From an uncultured Pseudomonadota bacterium (lineage in GTDB: Bacteria; Pseudomonadota; Gammaproteobacteria; Burkholderiales; Rhodocyclaceae), in the NCBI GenBank assembly GCA_946479855.1, contig CAMLHL010000075.1:1-12153 (forward strand): a DNA stretch of 12,153 nt. Direction: 5' to 3'. Position numbers and translations under genes: made by a program. Positions 1-7,602 of this stretch are shown piece after piece. Below the pieces are notes generated by a model. It saw only the letters and a program-made list of their open reading frames with translations. It was not told the DNA's origin and did no database searches. Positions within the stretch are counted from its first letter, which is position 1. Each line of letters starts with the position of its first letter.

Positions 1-2560
1 GCATGTCGTCCACGATTTGTACCTCGGAGAGCTTACCCAGAGCTTGCAGGATCGGCGCGAACTCGGAAATTTCGGCGCCGCCACCGGCCACCAGCAGCGG
101 CATGCGCAGGGCCGGCGAGACATTCATCTCGCCGCGCAGGTTGCGGCAGGCGTAGGCCAGCGCCTTCAGGCGCTCGACCTTGGCTTCGCTGGCGGTGTCG
201 ATCTTGTATTCCTCGGCGCATGGGTAGGCGGCGAGCATGATCGATTCGTGCGTCTTGCGTCCGGCAATCGGCGCGACGGTCTGCCACAGTTCCTCGGTGA
301 TGAACGGGATCAGCGGATGGGCCAGGCGCAGCACGGCTTCCAGCGTGCGGATCAGCGTGCGGCGGGCGCCACGCTGTTGGGCGTCGTTGCCGGTCTGCAT
401 CTCGACCTTGGCGATTTCCAGATACCAGTCGCAGAACTCGTCCCAGACGAATTTGTAGATGGCCTGGGCGAGCAGGTCGAAGCGGTAGTCGATGAAATGC
501 TGCTCGACTTCCTTCTCGACCTTCTGCAGCAGGCTGACGATCCAGCGGTCGGCAAAGGAGAATTCGAGCGGCGCCGAGCCGCCGCAGGCCGGGCCGCCCT
601 GCTGGTGTTCAAGGGCCAGGTCGTGGCCTTCGACATTCATCAGCACGAAGCGGGTGGCGTTCCACAGCTTGTTACAGAAATTGCGATAGCCGTCGCAGCG
701 GTTCAGGTCAAACTTGATGTCGCGGCCCGGGCTGGCCAGCGAGGCAAAGGTGAAGCGCAGCGCGTCGGTGCCGAAGGACTGGATGCCCTCCGGGAATTCC
801 TTCTTGGTCTTCTTGGCGATGCTCTCGGCCTGCTTCGGGTTCATTAGGCCGGTGGTCCGCTTCTCGATCAGCTTTTCGAGGTCGATGCCGTCGATCAGGT
901 CGATCGGATCAAGCACGTTGCCCTTGGACTTCGACATCTTCTGGCCTTCGCCGTCGCGGATCAGGCCGTGCACATAGACGTGCTTGAAGGGGATCTTGCC
1001 GGTGATGTGCTTGGTCATCATGACCATCCGGGCGACCCAGAAGAAGATGATGTCGAAGCCGGTGACCAGCACCGACGACGGCAGGTATTGCTGCAGCACG
1101 TCGTTGGCGGCGTCGGCCGCTTCGTCGCCAGTCCAGTCCAGCGTCGAGAATGGCCATAGCGCAGAGGAATACCAGGTGTCGAGGACATCCTCATCGCGCG
1201 TCAGCTGCCCGGCGTAACCGGCCTGGTCGGCCTGGTGACGGGCTTCTTCCTCGTTCTGGGCGACGAAGACCTCGCCATTGACGCCGTACCACGCCGGAAT
1301 CTGGTGGCCCCACCACAGCTGGCGCGAGATGCACCAGTCCTGGATGTTGTTCAGCCACTGGTTGTAGGTATTGACCCAGTTTTCCGGATAGAACTTGATT
1401 TCGCCGGAGTGGACAACCTCGAGGGCCTTTTCCGTGATCGATTTGCCGTCGGCGCCCGGTTTGGACATGGCGACGAACCACTGGTCAGTGAGCATCGGCT
1501 CGATCACGACGCCGGTCCGGTCGCCGCGCGGCACCTTGAGCTTGTGCTTGTCGGTCTTCTCGAGGATGCCGAGGGCTTCGAGATCGGCGACGACGGCCTT
1601 GCGGGCGTCGAAGCGATCCAGCCCGCGGTACTTCTCGGGCGCATGATCATTGATCTTGGCGTCCAGCGTCAGGATGGCGATCATTGGCAAACCGTGGCGC
1701 TGGCCAACGGCGTAGTCGTTGAAGTCGTGCGCCGGCGTGACCTTGACGCAGCCGGTGCCGAATTCGAGATCGACGTAGCTGTCGGCGATGATCGGGATTT
1801 CACGATCAGTCAGCGGCAGTTTCACCATCTTGCCGATCATGGCCTTGTAGCGCTCGTCCTCCGGGTGGACCATCACGGCGGTGTCGCCGAGCATGGTTTC
1901 GGGACGGGTCGTCGCGACGACCAGGCTACCCGAGCCATCGGCCAGCGGATAGCGGATGTGCCACATGAAGCCGTCTTCTTCCTCCTGGACGACTTCGAGA
2001 TCGGAAACCGCGGTGTGCAGCTTCGGGTCCCAGTTCACCAGGCGCTTGCCGCGGTAGATCAGGCCCTCGTTGTAGAGGCGGACGAAGGTTTCGGTGACGA
2101 CCTTGTTGAGGCCGGCGTCCATCGTGAAGCGCTCGCGCTTCCAGTCCGGGCTGGTGCCCATGCGGCGCATCTGCTTGGTGATGGTGTTGCCGGAGTATTC
2201 CTTCCATTCCCAGACTTTTTCCAGGAACTTCTCGCGGCCAAGGTCGTGGCGTGAAACGCCTTGAGCGTCGAGCTGGCGCTCGACGACGATCTGGGTGGCG
2301 ATGCCGGCGTGGTCGGTGCCCGGCTGCCACAGCGTGTTGTGGCCGCGCATCCGGTAGTAGCGGGTCAGCGCGTCCATGATCGTCTGGTTGAAGCCGTGCC
2401 CCATGTGCAGCGTGCCGGTGACGTTGGGCGGCGGCAGCAGGATGCAGAAATTATCCTGCTTGTTATTGTCGACCCCGGCGGCGAAGTAATTCTGGCCTTC
2501 CCACTCGGGGTACCAGCGACGTTCGATATCAGCCGGCTCAAATGCTTTGGCGAGTTCCAT
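1..2560 (-). CDS. valS: Valyl-tRNA synthetase (partial, C-terminus beyond window)
   Basis: Class I aminoacyl-tRNA synthetase that charges tRNA-Val in the cytoplasm and edits mischarged threonine. The frame is open from an ATG at 2560 to the window edge, giving 853 codons; E. coli ValS has 951, so roughly the last 90-100 residues (the C-terminal coiled-coil arm) are missing. Visible landmarks: PPPNVTGTL followed by the HIGH-type motif HMGH at residues 52-55; [10 protein letters not shown] shortly after; TTRPET of the CP1 editing domain at about 217-222; [12 protein letters not shown] and the [17 protein letters not shown] region in the catalytic core; KMSKS at 541-545; and the anticodon-binding domain with [11 protein letters not shown] and [14 protein letters not shown]. 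The frame is the same at the start, at KMSKS and at the window edge, so no frameshift is apparent. The start gives an N-terminus like E. coli ValS, though its ribosome site is weak. It is the last visible gene of the pepA-holC-(small gene)-valS set. Confidence 0.98.
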   Translation of the reverse strand, partial: MELAKAFEPADIERRWYPEWEGQNYFAAGVDNNKQDNFCILLPPPNVTGTLHMGHGFNQTIMDALTRYYRMRGHNTLWQPGTDHAGIATQIVVERQLDAQGVSRHDLGREKFLEKVWEWKEYSGNTITKQMRRMGTSPDWKRERFTMDAGLNKVVTETFVRLYNEGLIYRGKRLVNWDPKLHTAVSDLEVVQEEEDGFMWHIRYPLADGSGSLVVATTRPETMLGDTAVMVHPEDERYKAMIGKMVKLPLTDREIPIIADSYVDLEFGTGCVKVTPAHDFNDYAVGQRHGLPMIAILTLDAKINDHAPEKYRGLDRFDARKAVVADLEALGILEKTDKHKLKVPRGDRTGVVIEPMLTDQWFVAMSKPGADGKSITEKALEVVHSGEIKFYPENWVNTYNQWLNNIQDWCISRQLWWGHQIPAWYGVNGEVFVAQNEEEARHQADQAGYAGQLTRDEDVLDTWYSSALWPFSTLDWTGDEAADAANDVLQQYLPSSVLVTGFDIIFFWVARMVMMTKHITGKIPFKHVYVHGLIRDGEGQKMSKSKGNVLDPIDLIDGIDLEKLIEKRTTGLMNPKQAESIAKKTKKEFPEGIQSFGTDALRFTFASLASPGRDIKFDLNRCDGYRNFCNKLWNATRFVLMNVEGHDLALEHQQGGPACGGSAPLEFSFADRWIVSLLQKVEKEVEQHFIDYRFDLLAQAIYKFVWDEFCDWYLEIAKVEMQTGNDAQQRGARRTLIRTLEAVLRLAHPLIPFITEELWQTVAPIAGRKTHESIMLAAYPCAEEYKIDTASEAKVERLKALAYACRNLRGEMNVSPALRMPLLVAGGGAEISEFAPILQALGKLSEVQIVDDM

Positions 2561-2589
2561 GGACTTGTCGGAAAAGGGGAAAACCCGAA

Positions 2590-2595
2590 ATTATA
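2590..2595 (-). promoter_or_regulatory. Candidate -10 box of a valS-proximal promoter
   Basis: The 65-base gap upstream of valS holds a perfect TATAAT on the minus strand. A start about seven bases downstream would leave a leader of roughly 20 bases before the valS ATG. No good -35 is present: at 17-base spacing the hexamer is CCGATA, three of six matches. The box overlaps a 7-bp inverted repeat (2593-2599 with 2609-2615, ATACCGG/CCGGTAT). A secondary valS promoter inside the operon is possible; the match may also be chance. Confidence 0.35.
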
Positions 2596-2615
2596 CCGGA
2601 GCAGAGCACCGGTAT
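2593..2615 (-). repeat. Inverted repeat between small gene and valS
   Basis: A perfect 7-bp inverted repeat, ATACCGG and CCGGTAT, separated by nine bases, lies in the intergenic gap just after the stop of the upstream small gene. In the minus-strand transcript it would form a short hairpin. It is followed by AATTTCGGG rather than a run of U, so it is not a convincing intrinsic terminator. It could slow decay or attenuate readthrough into valS, or act as an operator over the TATAAT that overlaps it. No function can be assigned. Confidence 0.4.
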
Positions 2616-2625
2616 CGGCGCGATC

Positions 2626-3024
2626 TCAGTCGTGCGCGCTATGGCCGGCGATCATTTCCTGTTCAGCCAGGAAATCGCGCACGGTGGCTTCGATGATGCG
2701 GGGGAGTTCGGCACTCAGGCGTTGTTCGACGCGGCGTGCCAGTTCATGCGCCAATTGATCGCGCAGGGTGGGGTCGGGGCTTGGTGCGGGCGCCGCAAAC
2801 GGTGCTTGGACGATCTCTTCGGTTATTGCTGCCGGTGTTTCCTGGAGAGCAGCTTCCTCGCTAGAGACTTCCGCGAATGTCGGCCAGTCTTCGGCATCGA
2901 GCAGGACCGGAATGTCGTCTGCGTCGATGGCGTCGGTCAGCACCGGAACTTCGTCCGACTCGGCGTCGTTCTGGCGCCGGCGGTGCATCAGGGCGTCGGC
3001 GCGGGCGAGGATGGGGCTGGGCAC
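2626..3024 (-). CDS. Small acidic protein of unknown function (132 aa)
   Basis: I cannot assign a function. The protein is 132 residues and strongly acidic up to about residue 70. It carries two copies of a short motif, VPVLTDAI at 26-33 and IPVLLDAE at 38-45, then a Pro/Ala-rich linker (about 73-85), then a predicted amphipathic helix at about 86-122 (LRDQLAHELARRVEQRLSAE onward). I recall the IPVLTD-type motif from small betaproteobacterial proteins (DUF2486-like), with only moderate confidence. No signal peptide or membrane segment is seen. The start is GTG at 3024, preceded on the minus strand by AGAGGGGAATCCA, a good ribosome site; an ATG at residue 13 is the alternative. It begins 11 bases after the holC stop and ends 65 bases before valS, so it is very likely co-transcribed with both. 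The acidic tail plus C-terminal helix resembles the layout of the polar organiser PopZ, but that is only an architectural analogy. Confidence 0.78.
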   Translation of the reverse strand: MPSPILARADALMHRRRQNDAESDEVPVLTDAIDADDIPVLLDAEDWPTFAEVSSEEAALQETPAAITEEIVQAPFAAPAPSPDPTLRDQLAHELARRVEQRLSAELPRIIEATVRDFLAEQEMIAGHSAHD

Positions 3025-3035
3025 TGGATTCCCCT

Positions 3036-3458
3036 CTAACGGTCGCTGAGGTCGAAGTAGCGAACTTCGCAGCCGCGTTCCTTGTAGAACTTGACGCGAT
3101 CGCGGGCGGCTGTGCGGTCGCTTTCCTCCTGGCCGACCACTTCGATCAGACTCTGGAAGCGCGAAAACCCCGGCGGAACTTCCTGGCTGAGATTCATCAG
3201 GCGCTCGTCCTGAGCCACTGTGTCCAGCGTGTCGGTGATCAGGATGGGGGTCTCGGCAGCCAGCGGCGAGTCGGCCCGGCAGTGCGGCACGAAGCTCAGC
3301 GCGGAATGTGTCCAGAGCATGCGGTCGACACTGCTGGCGACTTCTTTTTCAACTGCATAGACCAGCATCGGTTTTTTCTTGGCGTAGGCGCCGCTCAGCA
3401 ACGCGCAGGCGGCGGCGATCTTGTCGGCCGCGCCGTGATAGAAAAAAACCTGGGTCAA
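3036..3458 (-). CDS. holC: DNA polymerase III chi subunit
   Basis: Chi is the clamp-loader accessory subunit that links the DNA polymerase III holoenzyme to single-strand binding protein, in complex with psi. The product is 140 residues (E. coli HolC has 147). Recognisable features are the N-terminal strand TQVFFYH, the central LWTHSALSFVPH at 48-59 matching LW...SFVPH of E. coli HolC, and the C-terminal part with NLSQEVPPGFSRF (about 89-101) and ARDRVKFYKERGCEVRYFDL. The most likely start is TTG at 3458, which shares bases with the pepA TGA in a TTGA overlap: no ATG or GTG gives a full-length N-terminus, and the next in-frame ATG (residue 31) would remove the first strand. There is no strong ribosome site, so translation is probably coupled to pepA. 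The same pepA-holC-valS neighbourhood occurs in E. coli. Product certain; start fairly certain. Confidence 0.93.
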   Translation of the reverse strand: MTQVFFYHGAADKIAAACALLSGAYAKKKPMLVYAVEKEVASSVDRMLWTHSALSFVPHCRADSPLAAETPILITDTLDTVAQDERLMNLSQEVPPGFSRFQSLIEVVGQEESDRTAARDRVKFYKERGCEVRYFDLSDR

Positions 3459-4951
3459 TTGAGCTTGCCCGCGCGTTGCAACAGGTAGTGGGCCAGCAGC
3501 GGCACCGGCCGGCCGGTAGCGCCCTTGTCGGCCCCGGATTTCCAGGCGGTACCGGCGATGTCGAGGTGCGCCCAGTCGAATTTCTTGGTGAAGCGCGACA
3601 GGAAACAGGCGGCCGAAATGGCGCCACCGTAGCGCCCGCCGATGTTCGCCATGTCGGCGAACGGGCTCTTCAGCAATTCCTGGTAATCGTCCCACAGCGG
3701 CATGTGCCAGGCGCGGTCGTTGGCCTCGTCGCCGGCATCGGCCAGATCGCGGGCCAGGGCATCCTTGTTGGCGAACAGGCCGGTGGCGACGGTCCCCAGG
3801 GCAACGACGCAGGCGCCGGTCAGGGTGGCGACGTCGATCACGGTGTCGGGCTCGAAGCGCTCGGCGTAGCTCAGGGCGTCGCACAGAATCAAGCGCCCTT
3901 CCGCATCGGTGTTGAGGATTTCAATAGTCTGTCCCGACATCGAAGTGACGATATCGCCGGGCCGACTGGCATTGCCGCCAGGCATGTTCTCGGTGGCCGG
4001 CACGATGACGGTCAGGTTGATCGGCAACGCCATCCGGGCAACGGCGCGCAGGGTGCCGAGCACGCTGGCGGCACCGCACATGTCGTACTTCATTTCGTCC
4101 ATGTCGGCGCCCGGTTTCAACGAGATACCGCCGGTGTCGAAAGTAACCCCCTTGCCGACCAGTACGATGGGTTTTTCGCTGGCCTTGCCGCCCCGGTAGG
4201 TGAGGACGATCAATTTTGGCGGCTGGTGCGAGCCGCGAGCGACTGAAAGCAACGAGCCCATGCCGAGCTTTTCCATCTCGGCCCGGTCGAGGATCTCGCA
4301 GCCCATTTTGAATTCATCGGCCATGGCCTGGGCCTGTTCGGCAAGATAGGTTGGGTGGCAAATGTTGGGCGGCAGGTTGCCCAAAGTTTTGGTCAGGGCC
4401 ATCCCTTCGGCGATGGCGAGGCCTTGACTCAGCGCTTCTTCTGCCGGGGCCAGCTCGTTGCGCCGCTCGACGCTGAGGGTAAGCTTGCGGAGCGGCCGGC
4501 GTAGCTCTTCTTTCTTGCTCTTGAATTGATCGAATTTGTAGGTGGCGTCGAGCGCAATAATCGCTGTCTGGCGAACCCGCCAGGCAATGCTCCGTTTCCG
4601 GACGGACAATTCAGTCAGGAAAATCGATGCATCAAAGGCTCCGGTCTCATTCAGTACCTTGACGGTGGCACGGATCGCACTGGCAAATTCCTTTTCCTTG
4701 AATTCCTTTTCCTTGCCCAGACCGACGAGCAGGACGCGGTCACTGAGCGTGGCGGGGACGTTGTGCAGCAAAAGTGTGCTGCCCGCCTTGCCCTCCATGT
4801 CTCCGCGGCGAACGATGTCGGAAATATATCCGCCGGAGGCCTTGTCGAGCAGTTCGGCGGGAAGTGTCAGTTTCCTCGATTCAAAAACCCCGACGACGAC
4901 ACAAGCGCTACGCTGTTTCTCCGGGCTACCGCTTTTTATGCTAAATTCCAC
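3455..4951 (-). CDS. pepA: Leucyl aminopeptidase (M17 family)
   Basis: Cytosolic two-metal aminopeptidase that releases N-terminal residues from peptides; in E. coli the hexamer is also a DNA-binding protein used in Xer recombination at cer and in carAB control. The 498-residue length is close to E. coli PepA (503). The M17 signature NTDAEGRL is at 347-354. The metal and catalytic residues align with E. coli after a shift of three: K267, D272 (in GKGVTFDTGG), D290 (in DEMKYD), D349, E351 and R353. The N-terminal domain (about 1-165) is the more variable, DNA-contacting part in E. coli, so the DNA-binding role cannot be read across safely. The start is GTG at 4951 with a strong AGGAG (4958-4962 on the complementary strand) six bases upstream. 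It is the first gene of the minus-strand set, divergent from lptF, with holC coupled by a 4-base overlap. Confidence 0.98.
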   Translation of the reverse strand: MEFSIKSGSPEKQRSACVVVGVFESRKLTLPAELLDKASGGYISDIVRRGDMEGKAGSTLLLHNVPATLSDRVLLVGLGKEKEFKEKEFASAIRATVKVLNETGAFDASIFLTELSVRKRSIAWRVRQTAIIALDATYKFDQFKSKKEELRRPLRKLTLSVERRNELAPAEEALSQGLAIAEGMALTKTLGNLPPNICHPTYLAEQAQAMADEFKMGCEILDRAEMEKLGMGSLLSVARGSHQPPKLIVLTYRGGKASEKPIVLVGKGVTFDTGGISLKPGADMDEMKYDMCGAASVLGTLRAVARMALPINLTVIVPATENMPGGNASRPGDIVTSMSGQTIEILNTDAEGRLILCDALSYAERFEPDTVIDVATLTGACVVALGTVATGLFANKDALARDLADAGDEANDRAWHMPLWDDYQELLKSPFADMANIGGRYGGAISAACFLSRFTKKFDWAHLDIAGTAWKSGADKGATGRPVPLLAHYLLQRAGKLN

Positions 4952-4989
4952 AAGCTGCTCCTGATCAAGGAAATATCAGTATTTGAGGG

Positions 4990-5019
4990 ATTATCCTCGC
5001 ATTTTTTCGGTTTCGTCAA
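4990..5019 (-). promoter_or_regulatory. Predicted sigma-70 promoter for pepA-holC-valS
   Basis: On the minus strand, TTGACG (5014-5019, five of six matches to TTGACA) and GATAAT (4990-4995, five of six matches to TATAAT) are separated by 18 bases. Transcription would start near 4983, giving a leader of about 32 bases that contains the pepA AGGAG site. It is the best promoter match I found in the window. Its -35 box lies only four bases from the lptF ATG, so polymerase or a repressor bound here would sit over the lptF translation start region. Confidence 0.6.
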
Positions 5020-5022
5020 AGC

Positions 5023-6105
5023 ATGATATTCGAGCGCGCCGTGCGGCGCGAGTTTGCTCAGGCAGCCGCTGGCATCAGTGTTGTACTGCTGGCTATTCTG
5101 ACCTCCACACAATTGATCCGTCTGCTCAAGGATGCTGCCGGCGGGCGCATTGTGCCCGAGGCAGTCGCCTCCCTGCTCGGTTTCGCGGCCTTGAATTTCA
5201 TGCCGATACTGCTTTCGTTGACACTTTTTGTCTCGATTTTGCTCAGTTTGTCGCGCAGTTACCGCGATTCGGAGATGGTGGTCTGGTTTTCCAGTGGGCA
5301 GCCATTGACTGCTTGGGTGCGGCCGGTCGTCAAGTTTGCCTGGCCGATTGTCTTGGCTATCGCGCTGCTTGCCGGCTTCCTGTCGCCGTGGGCGAACTAC
5401 CAGACGGCAGAATTTCGGCAGCGGCTGGCTGCCAAGAGTGAGTTGTCCCAAGTCTCGCCAGGTGTTTTCCGCGAGGTGAAAAAGGGGGGGCGGGTATTCT
5501 TTGTCGAGGCATTGGCCGATGATGCCAGTCGGGTTGGCAATGTGTTCGTGGCCTCCATTCAGGAAGGCAAGCTTGGCGTTGTGATGTCAAATTCCGGTCA
5601 TCAGGAAACTGCTGCCAATGGCGATCGTTTTGTCGTTCTCGACCAGGGGCGGCGTTATGAGGTCGAGCCAGGAACGCCGCAATTCAAGATACTGGAGTTT
5701 GAGCACTATCGGGTGCGCGTCGAGGATAAGGAGGCTTCGCCAGCCGATCAGACGCCCAGCCGCATGCCGATTACCGATTTATTGGATGATGGGAGTAACG
5801 CCGCTCGTGCCGAGTTGCTGTGGCGCATCGGGATGCCTGTATCGGCAATGATACTTTCGCTGCTGGCCATCCCCCTTTCTTACGTGAATCCCCGGGCGGG
5901 TCGATCGGCCAACATGCTGATTGCGGTCCTGATCTATGCCATCTATACCAATCTCATGTCGGTTAGCCAAGCTTGGGTCGCACAGGGTAAGGTCTCGTTC
6001 TGGATTGGCGCCAGTGCTATCCATGTTTTGATGCTGCTCCCGCTCCTGATACTTTTTCATCGCCGGATGGTCGTCCGTGCCACTGGATCCAGGAGCAAAC
6101 CTTGA
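5023..6105 (+). CDS. lptF: LPS export system permease LptF
   Basis: One of two inner-membrane permease subunits of the LptB2FG ABC transporter, which extracts lipopolysaccharide from the inner membrane and passes it to the LptC/LptA bridge. The 360-residue protein has the family layout: three N-terminal membrane helices (about 13-36, 46-73, 103-122), a large periplasmic beta-jellyroll domain (about 125-262), and three C-terminal helices (about 268-288, 297-318, 327-346). The cytoplasmic loop at 78-92 (RSYRDSEMVVWFSSG) matches the coupling helix that contacts LptB. PLSYVNPRAGR at 284-294 corresponds to PLSVVNPRQGR in E. coli LptF. The ATG at 5023 gives the usual N-terminus, but no clear ribosome site or plus-strand promoter was found in the 71-base gap before it. 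It is divergent from pepA, as in E. coli, and overlaps lptG by four bases. Confidence 0.97.
   Translation: MIFERAVRREFAQAAAGISVVLLAILTSTQLIRLLKDAAGGRIVPEAVASLLGFAALNFMPILLSLTLFVSILLSLSRSYRDSEMVVWFSSGQPLTAWVRPVVKFAWPIVLAIALLAGFLSPWANYQTAEFRQRLAAKSELSQVSPGVFREVKKGGRVFFVEALADDASRVGNVFVASIQEGKLGVVMSNSGHQETAANGDRFVVLDQGRRYEVEPGTPQFKILEFEHYRVRVEDKEASPADQTPSRMPITDLLDDGSNAARAELLWRIGMPVSAMILSLLAIPLSYVNPRAGRSANMLIAVLIYAIYTNLMSVSQAWVAQGKVSFWIGASAIHVLMLLPLLILFHRRMVVRATGSRSKP
6091..6095 (+). promoter_or_regulatory. Ribosome binding site deciding the TTG start of lptG
   Basis: AGGAG lies six bases upstream of the TTG at 6102, an ideal distance, inside the last codons of lptF. This supports TTG at 6102 as the lptG start over the in-frame ATG at 6138. 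Confidence 0.75.
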
Positions 6106-7190
6106 CACTCCGCCTCAGTCTGTATCAGCGTTATTTAATGCGCGAAACGCTGGCTGCGATCTTTCTGGTGCTGGCTGCATTTCTGGCCCTTTTCAGTTTT
6201 TTTGATCTGATCAATGAACTGCGCAGCGTCGGGAAAAGTGGCTACCAGTTTGCCCATGCGCTGCTGTTTGTCACTCTCGGCCTGCCGGCGCTGGTGTATG
6301 AACTGATTCCGATAGCGGCCTTGATCGGTACGCTCTATGCCTTGTCTACACTGGCTCGCCATTCGGAGATCACGGTGCTTCGGGCCTCCGGTCTGGCTAC
6401 TAGCGATCTGCTCTTGACCCTTTTTCGTGTTGCCGGGCTGTTGGCTTTGCTGACCTTTATCGTTGGCGAAGGGGCGGTGCCTTTTTCAGAGCGGATGGCT
6501 CAGGAAATGCGTGCCAAGGCGATGAGCAAGGTTGTTGCGCAACAGGGTTTTGAATCCGGTTTGTGGGTCAAGGATGGCCGTAACTTCGTCAATATCAGGC
6601 AAGCCAATGTGGATGGGCGCTTGGAGAAGATTCGTATTTATCGCTTCAGCGCCGATAATGTGCTGGAGTCGGTTACGGATGCTGCCGAGGCTTCCTTCGT
6701 CCCTCCTGATCGCTGGGAGTTGAAGGGGGTGGTTCGCACTATTCTGAAGGATGATACTTCCCGGGTTGAGCGTAGCGACAAGGATCAGTGGCATTCTGCG
6801 GTGACCCCCGATCTGCTTTCGGTCCTGATGGTTTCCCCGGAGCGCATGTCATTACTGGGGCTGCTGAGCTACACAGAGCATCTTTCGGAAAACCGCCAGA
6901 AATCTGAGCGTTACCAAATTGCACTCTGGAAAAAACTGGTCTATCCCCTGGCTGCCTTGGTGATGGTTGCCTTGGCATTACCGTTCGGATACTCCCACAA
7001 TCGTGTGGGCGGGGTCAGCTTGAAAATTTTTGCCGGCGTGATGCTCGGTATCTTGTTCTATGCGCTCAACGGGCTGTTTTCCAATTTGGGAGTGATCAAC
7101 TCCTGGCCACCCTTTGCCAGCGCGGTCGCGCCGTCGTCAATATTTCTGCTGGCTGCAATCGGGATGTTGTGGTGGGTAGAGCGCCGCTGA
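6102..7190 (+). CDS. lptG: LPS export system permease LptG
   Basis: Partner of LptF in the LptB2FG transporter; the two form the membrane cavity that takes up LPS. The product is 362 residues (E. coli LptG 360). N-terminal helices lie at about 15-38, 52-82 and 104-122, the periplasmic domain at about 125-270, and C-terminal helices at about 279-297, 306-326 and 340-358. The LptB-coupling segment is LARHSEITVLRASGL at 84-98, comparable to LAQRSELVVMQASGF in E. coli LptG. GLWVKDGRNFVNI at 153-165 matches GLWAKDGNNFVYI. The start is TTG at 6102, which shares bases with the lptF TGA (TTGA overlap) and has AGGAG six bases upstream. It keeps the LYQRYLMRETL N-terminus typical of the family, whereas starting at the ATG at 6138 would cut into it. 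The stop directly abuts the stop of the convergent RDD-family gene. Confidence 0.96.
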   Translation: MTLRLSLYQRYLMRETLAAIFLVLAAFLALFSFFDLINELRSVGKSGYQFAHALLFVTLGLPALVYELIPIAALIGTLYALSTLARHSEITVLRASGLATSDLLLTLFRVAGLLALLTFIVGEGAVPFSERMAQEMRAKAMSKVVAQQGFESGLWVKDGRNFVNIRQANVDGRLEKIRIYRFSADNVLESVTDAAEASFVPPDRWELKGVVRTILKDDTSRVERSDKDQWHSAVTPDLLSVLMVSPERMSLLGLLSYTEHLSENRQKSERYQIALWKKLVYPLAALVMVALALPFGYSHNRVGGVSLKIFAGVMLGILFYALNGLFSNLGVINSWPPFASAVAPSSIFLLAAIGMLWWVERR

Positions 7191-7193
7191 TCA
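7188..7193. other. Abutting convergent stop codons (TGATCA)
   Basis: The TGA of lptG and the TGA of the minus-strand RDD gene lie side by side with no base between them and together form the palindrome TGATCA. There is no intergenic space, so any terminator for either unit must lie inside the other unit's coding sequence. I found no hairpin followed by a T-run near the junction on either strand. Confidence 0.9.
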
Positions 7194-7601
7194 GTTGGTG
7201 CTGACGATTCTGGTTCCGGCTATCCTGTCGTGCAGGAACAAATGCTCCTTGTCGAAGATGGCCCAAAGTATTCCAATGCCGAAAAACATGATGCTGGGCC
7301 AGGCGGCCAGATAACGCAGTACAGCCTGCAATGGGCGCAGGGGGGAGCCGTCAGCATTGATCAGACGAAGTTTCCACGTCTTCATGGGCAAGGTTTGTCC
7401 ACCATGTAGCCAGCACCAGACGAAATACACCATCAGCACGAGCGCCATATGCAACCAGAGCCCTCGCGGGCCGACACTCCAGCCAAAACCGGAGAGAACT
7501 ATCTGTGGCAACAGAAAACCGATGATCAGAATGGAAAAAATGACCAGCGCCTCGTAGAGCAGGCAAGCTAGCCTTCGCTTGATACCAGGTGGTGTGAGCA
7601 T
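7191..7601 (-). CDS. RDD-family small membrane protein
   Basis: A 136-residue inner-membrane protein of the RDD family, whose biochemical role is largely unknown (some members have been linked to ion exchange). It has three hydrophobic helices, at about 12-34, 47-66 and 98-117. Family features are the basic start (IKRRLACLLYEAL), with Glu17 where many members have Asp; GGQTLPMKTWKLRLIN (68-82) after helix 2; and the C-terminal DKEHLFLHDRIAGTRIV (117-133) with the conserved HDR. The ATG at 7601 is one base after the stop of the DUF3106-type gene and has no good ribosome site, so translation is probably coupled. It is the last gene of the sigma-factor cluster and is convergent with lptG. Family assignment is good; function is not known. 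Confidence 0.9.
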   Translation of the reverse strand: MLTPPGIKRRLACLLYEALVIFSILIIGFLLPQIVLSGFGWSVGPRGLWLHMALVLMVYFVWCWLHGGQTLPMKTWKLRLINADGSPLRPLQAVLRYLAAWPSIMFFGIGILWAIFDKEHLFLHDRIAGTRIVSTN

Positions 7602-7602
7602 G

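Noticed and set aside
1235..2254. Long open frame on the plus strand opposite valS (339 codons)
   Set aside because: It lies wholly antisense to a well-conserved synthetase core, has Asp/Val/Arg/Gly-rich composition typical of shadows of GC-rich genes, and shows no recognisable domain.
3458..3884. Upstream extension of the holC frame into pepA (up to about 140 more codons)
   Set aside because: The extra residues are Arg/Gly-rich nonsense from another frame of pepA; the chi homology begins at the TTG at 3458.
7213..7239. Short inverted repeats (GTTCC/GGAAC and TCCTG/CAGGA) just inside the RDD gene, as an lptG terminator
   Set aside because: Stems of only five base pairs with no following T-run on the plus strand; likely chance within coding sequence.
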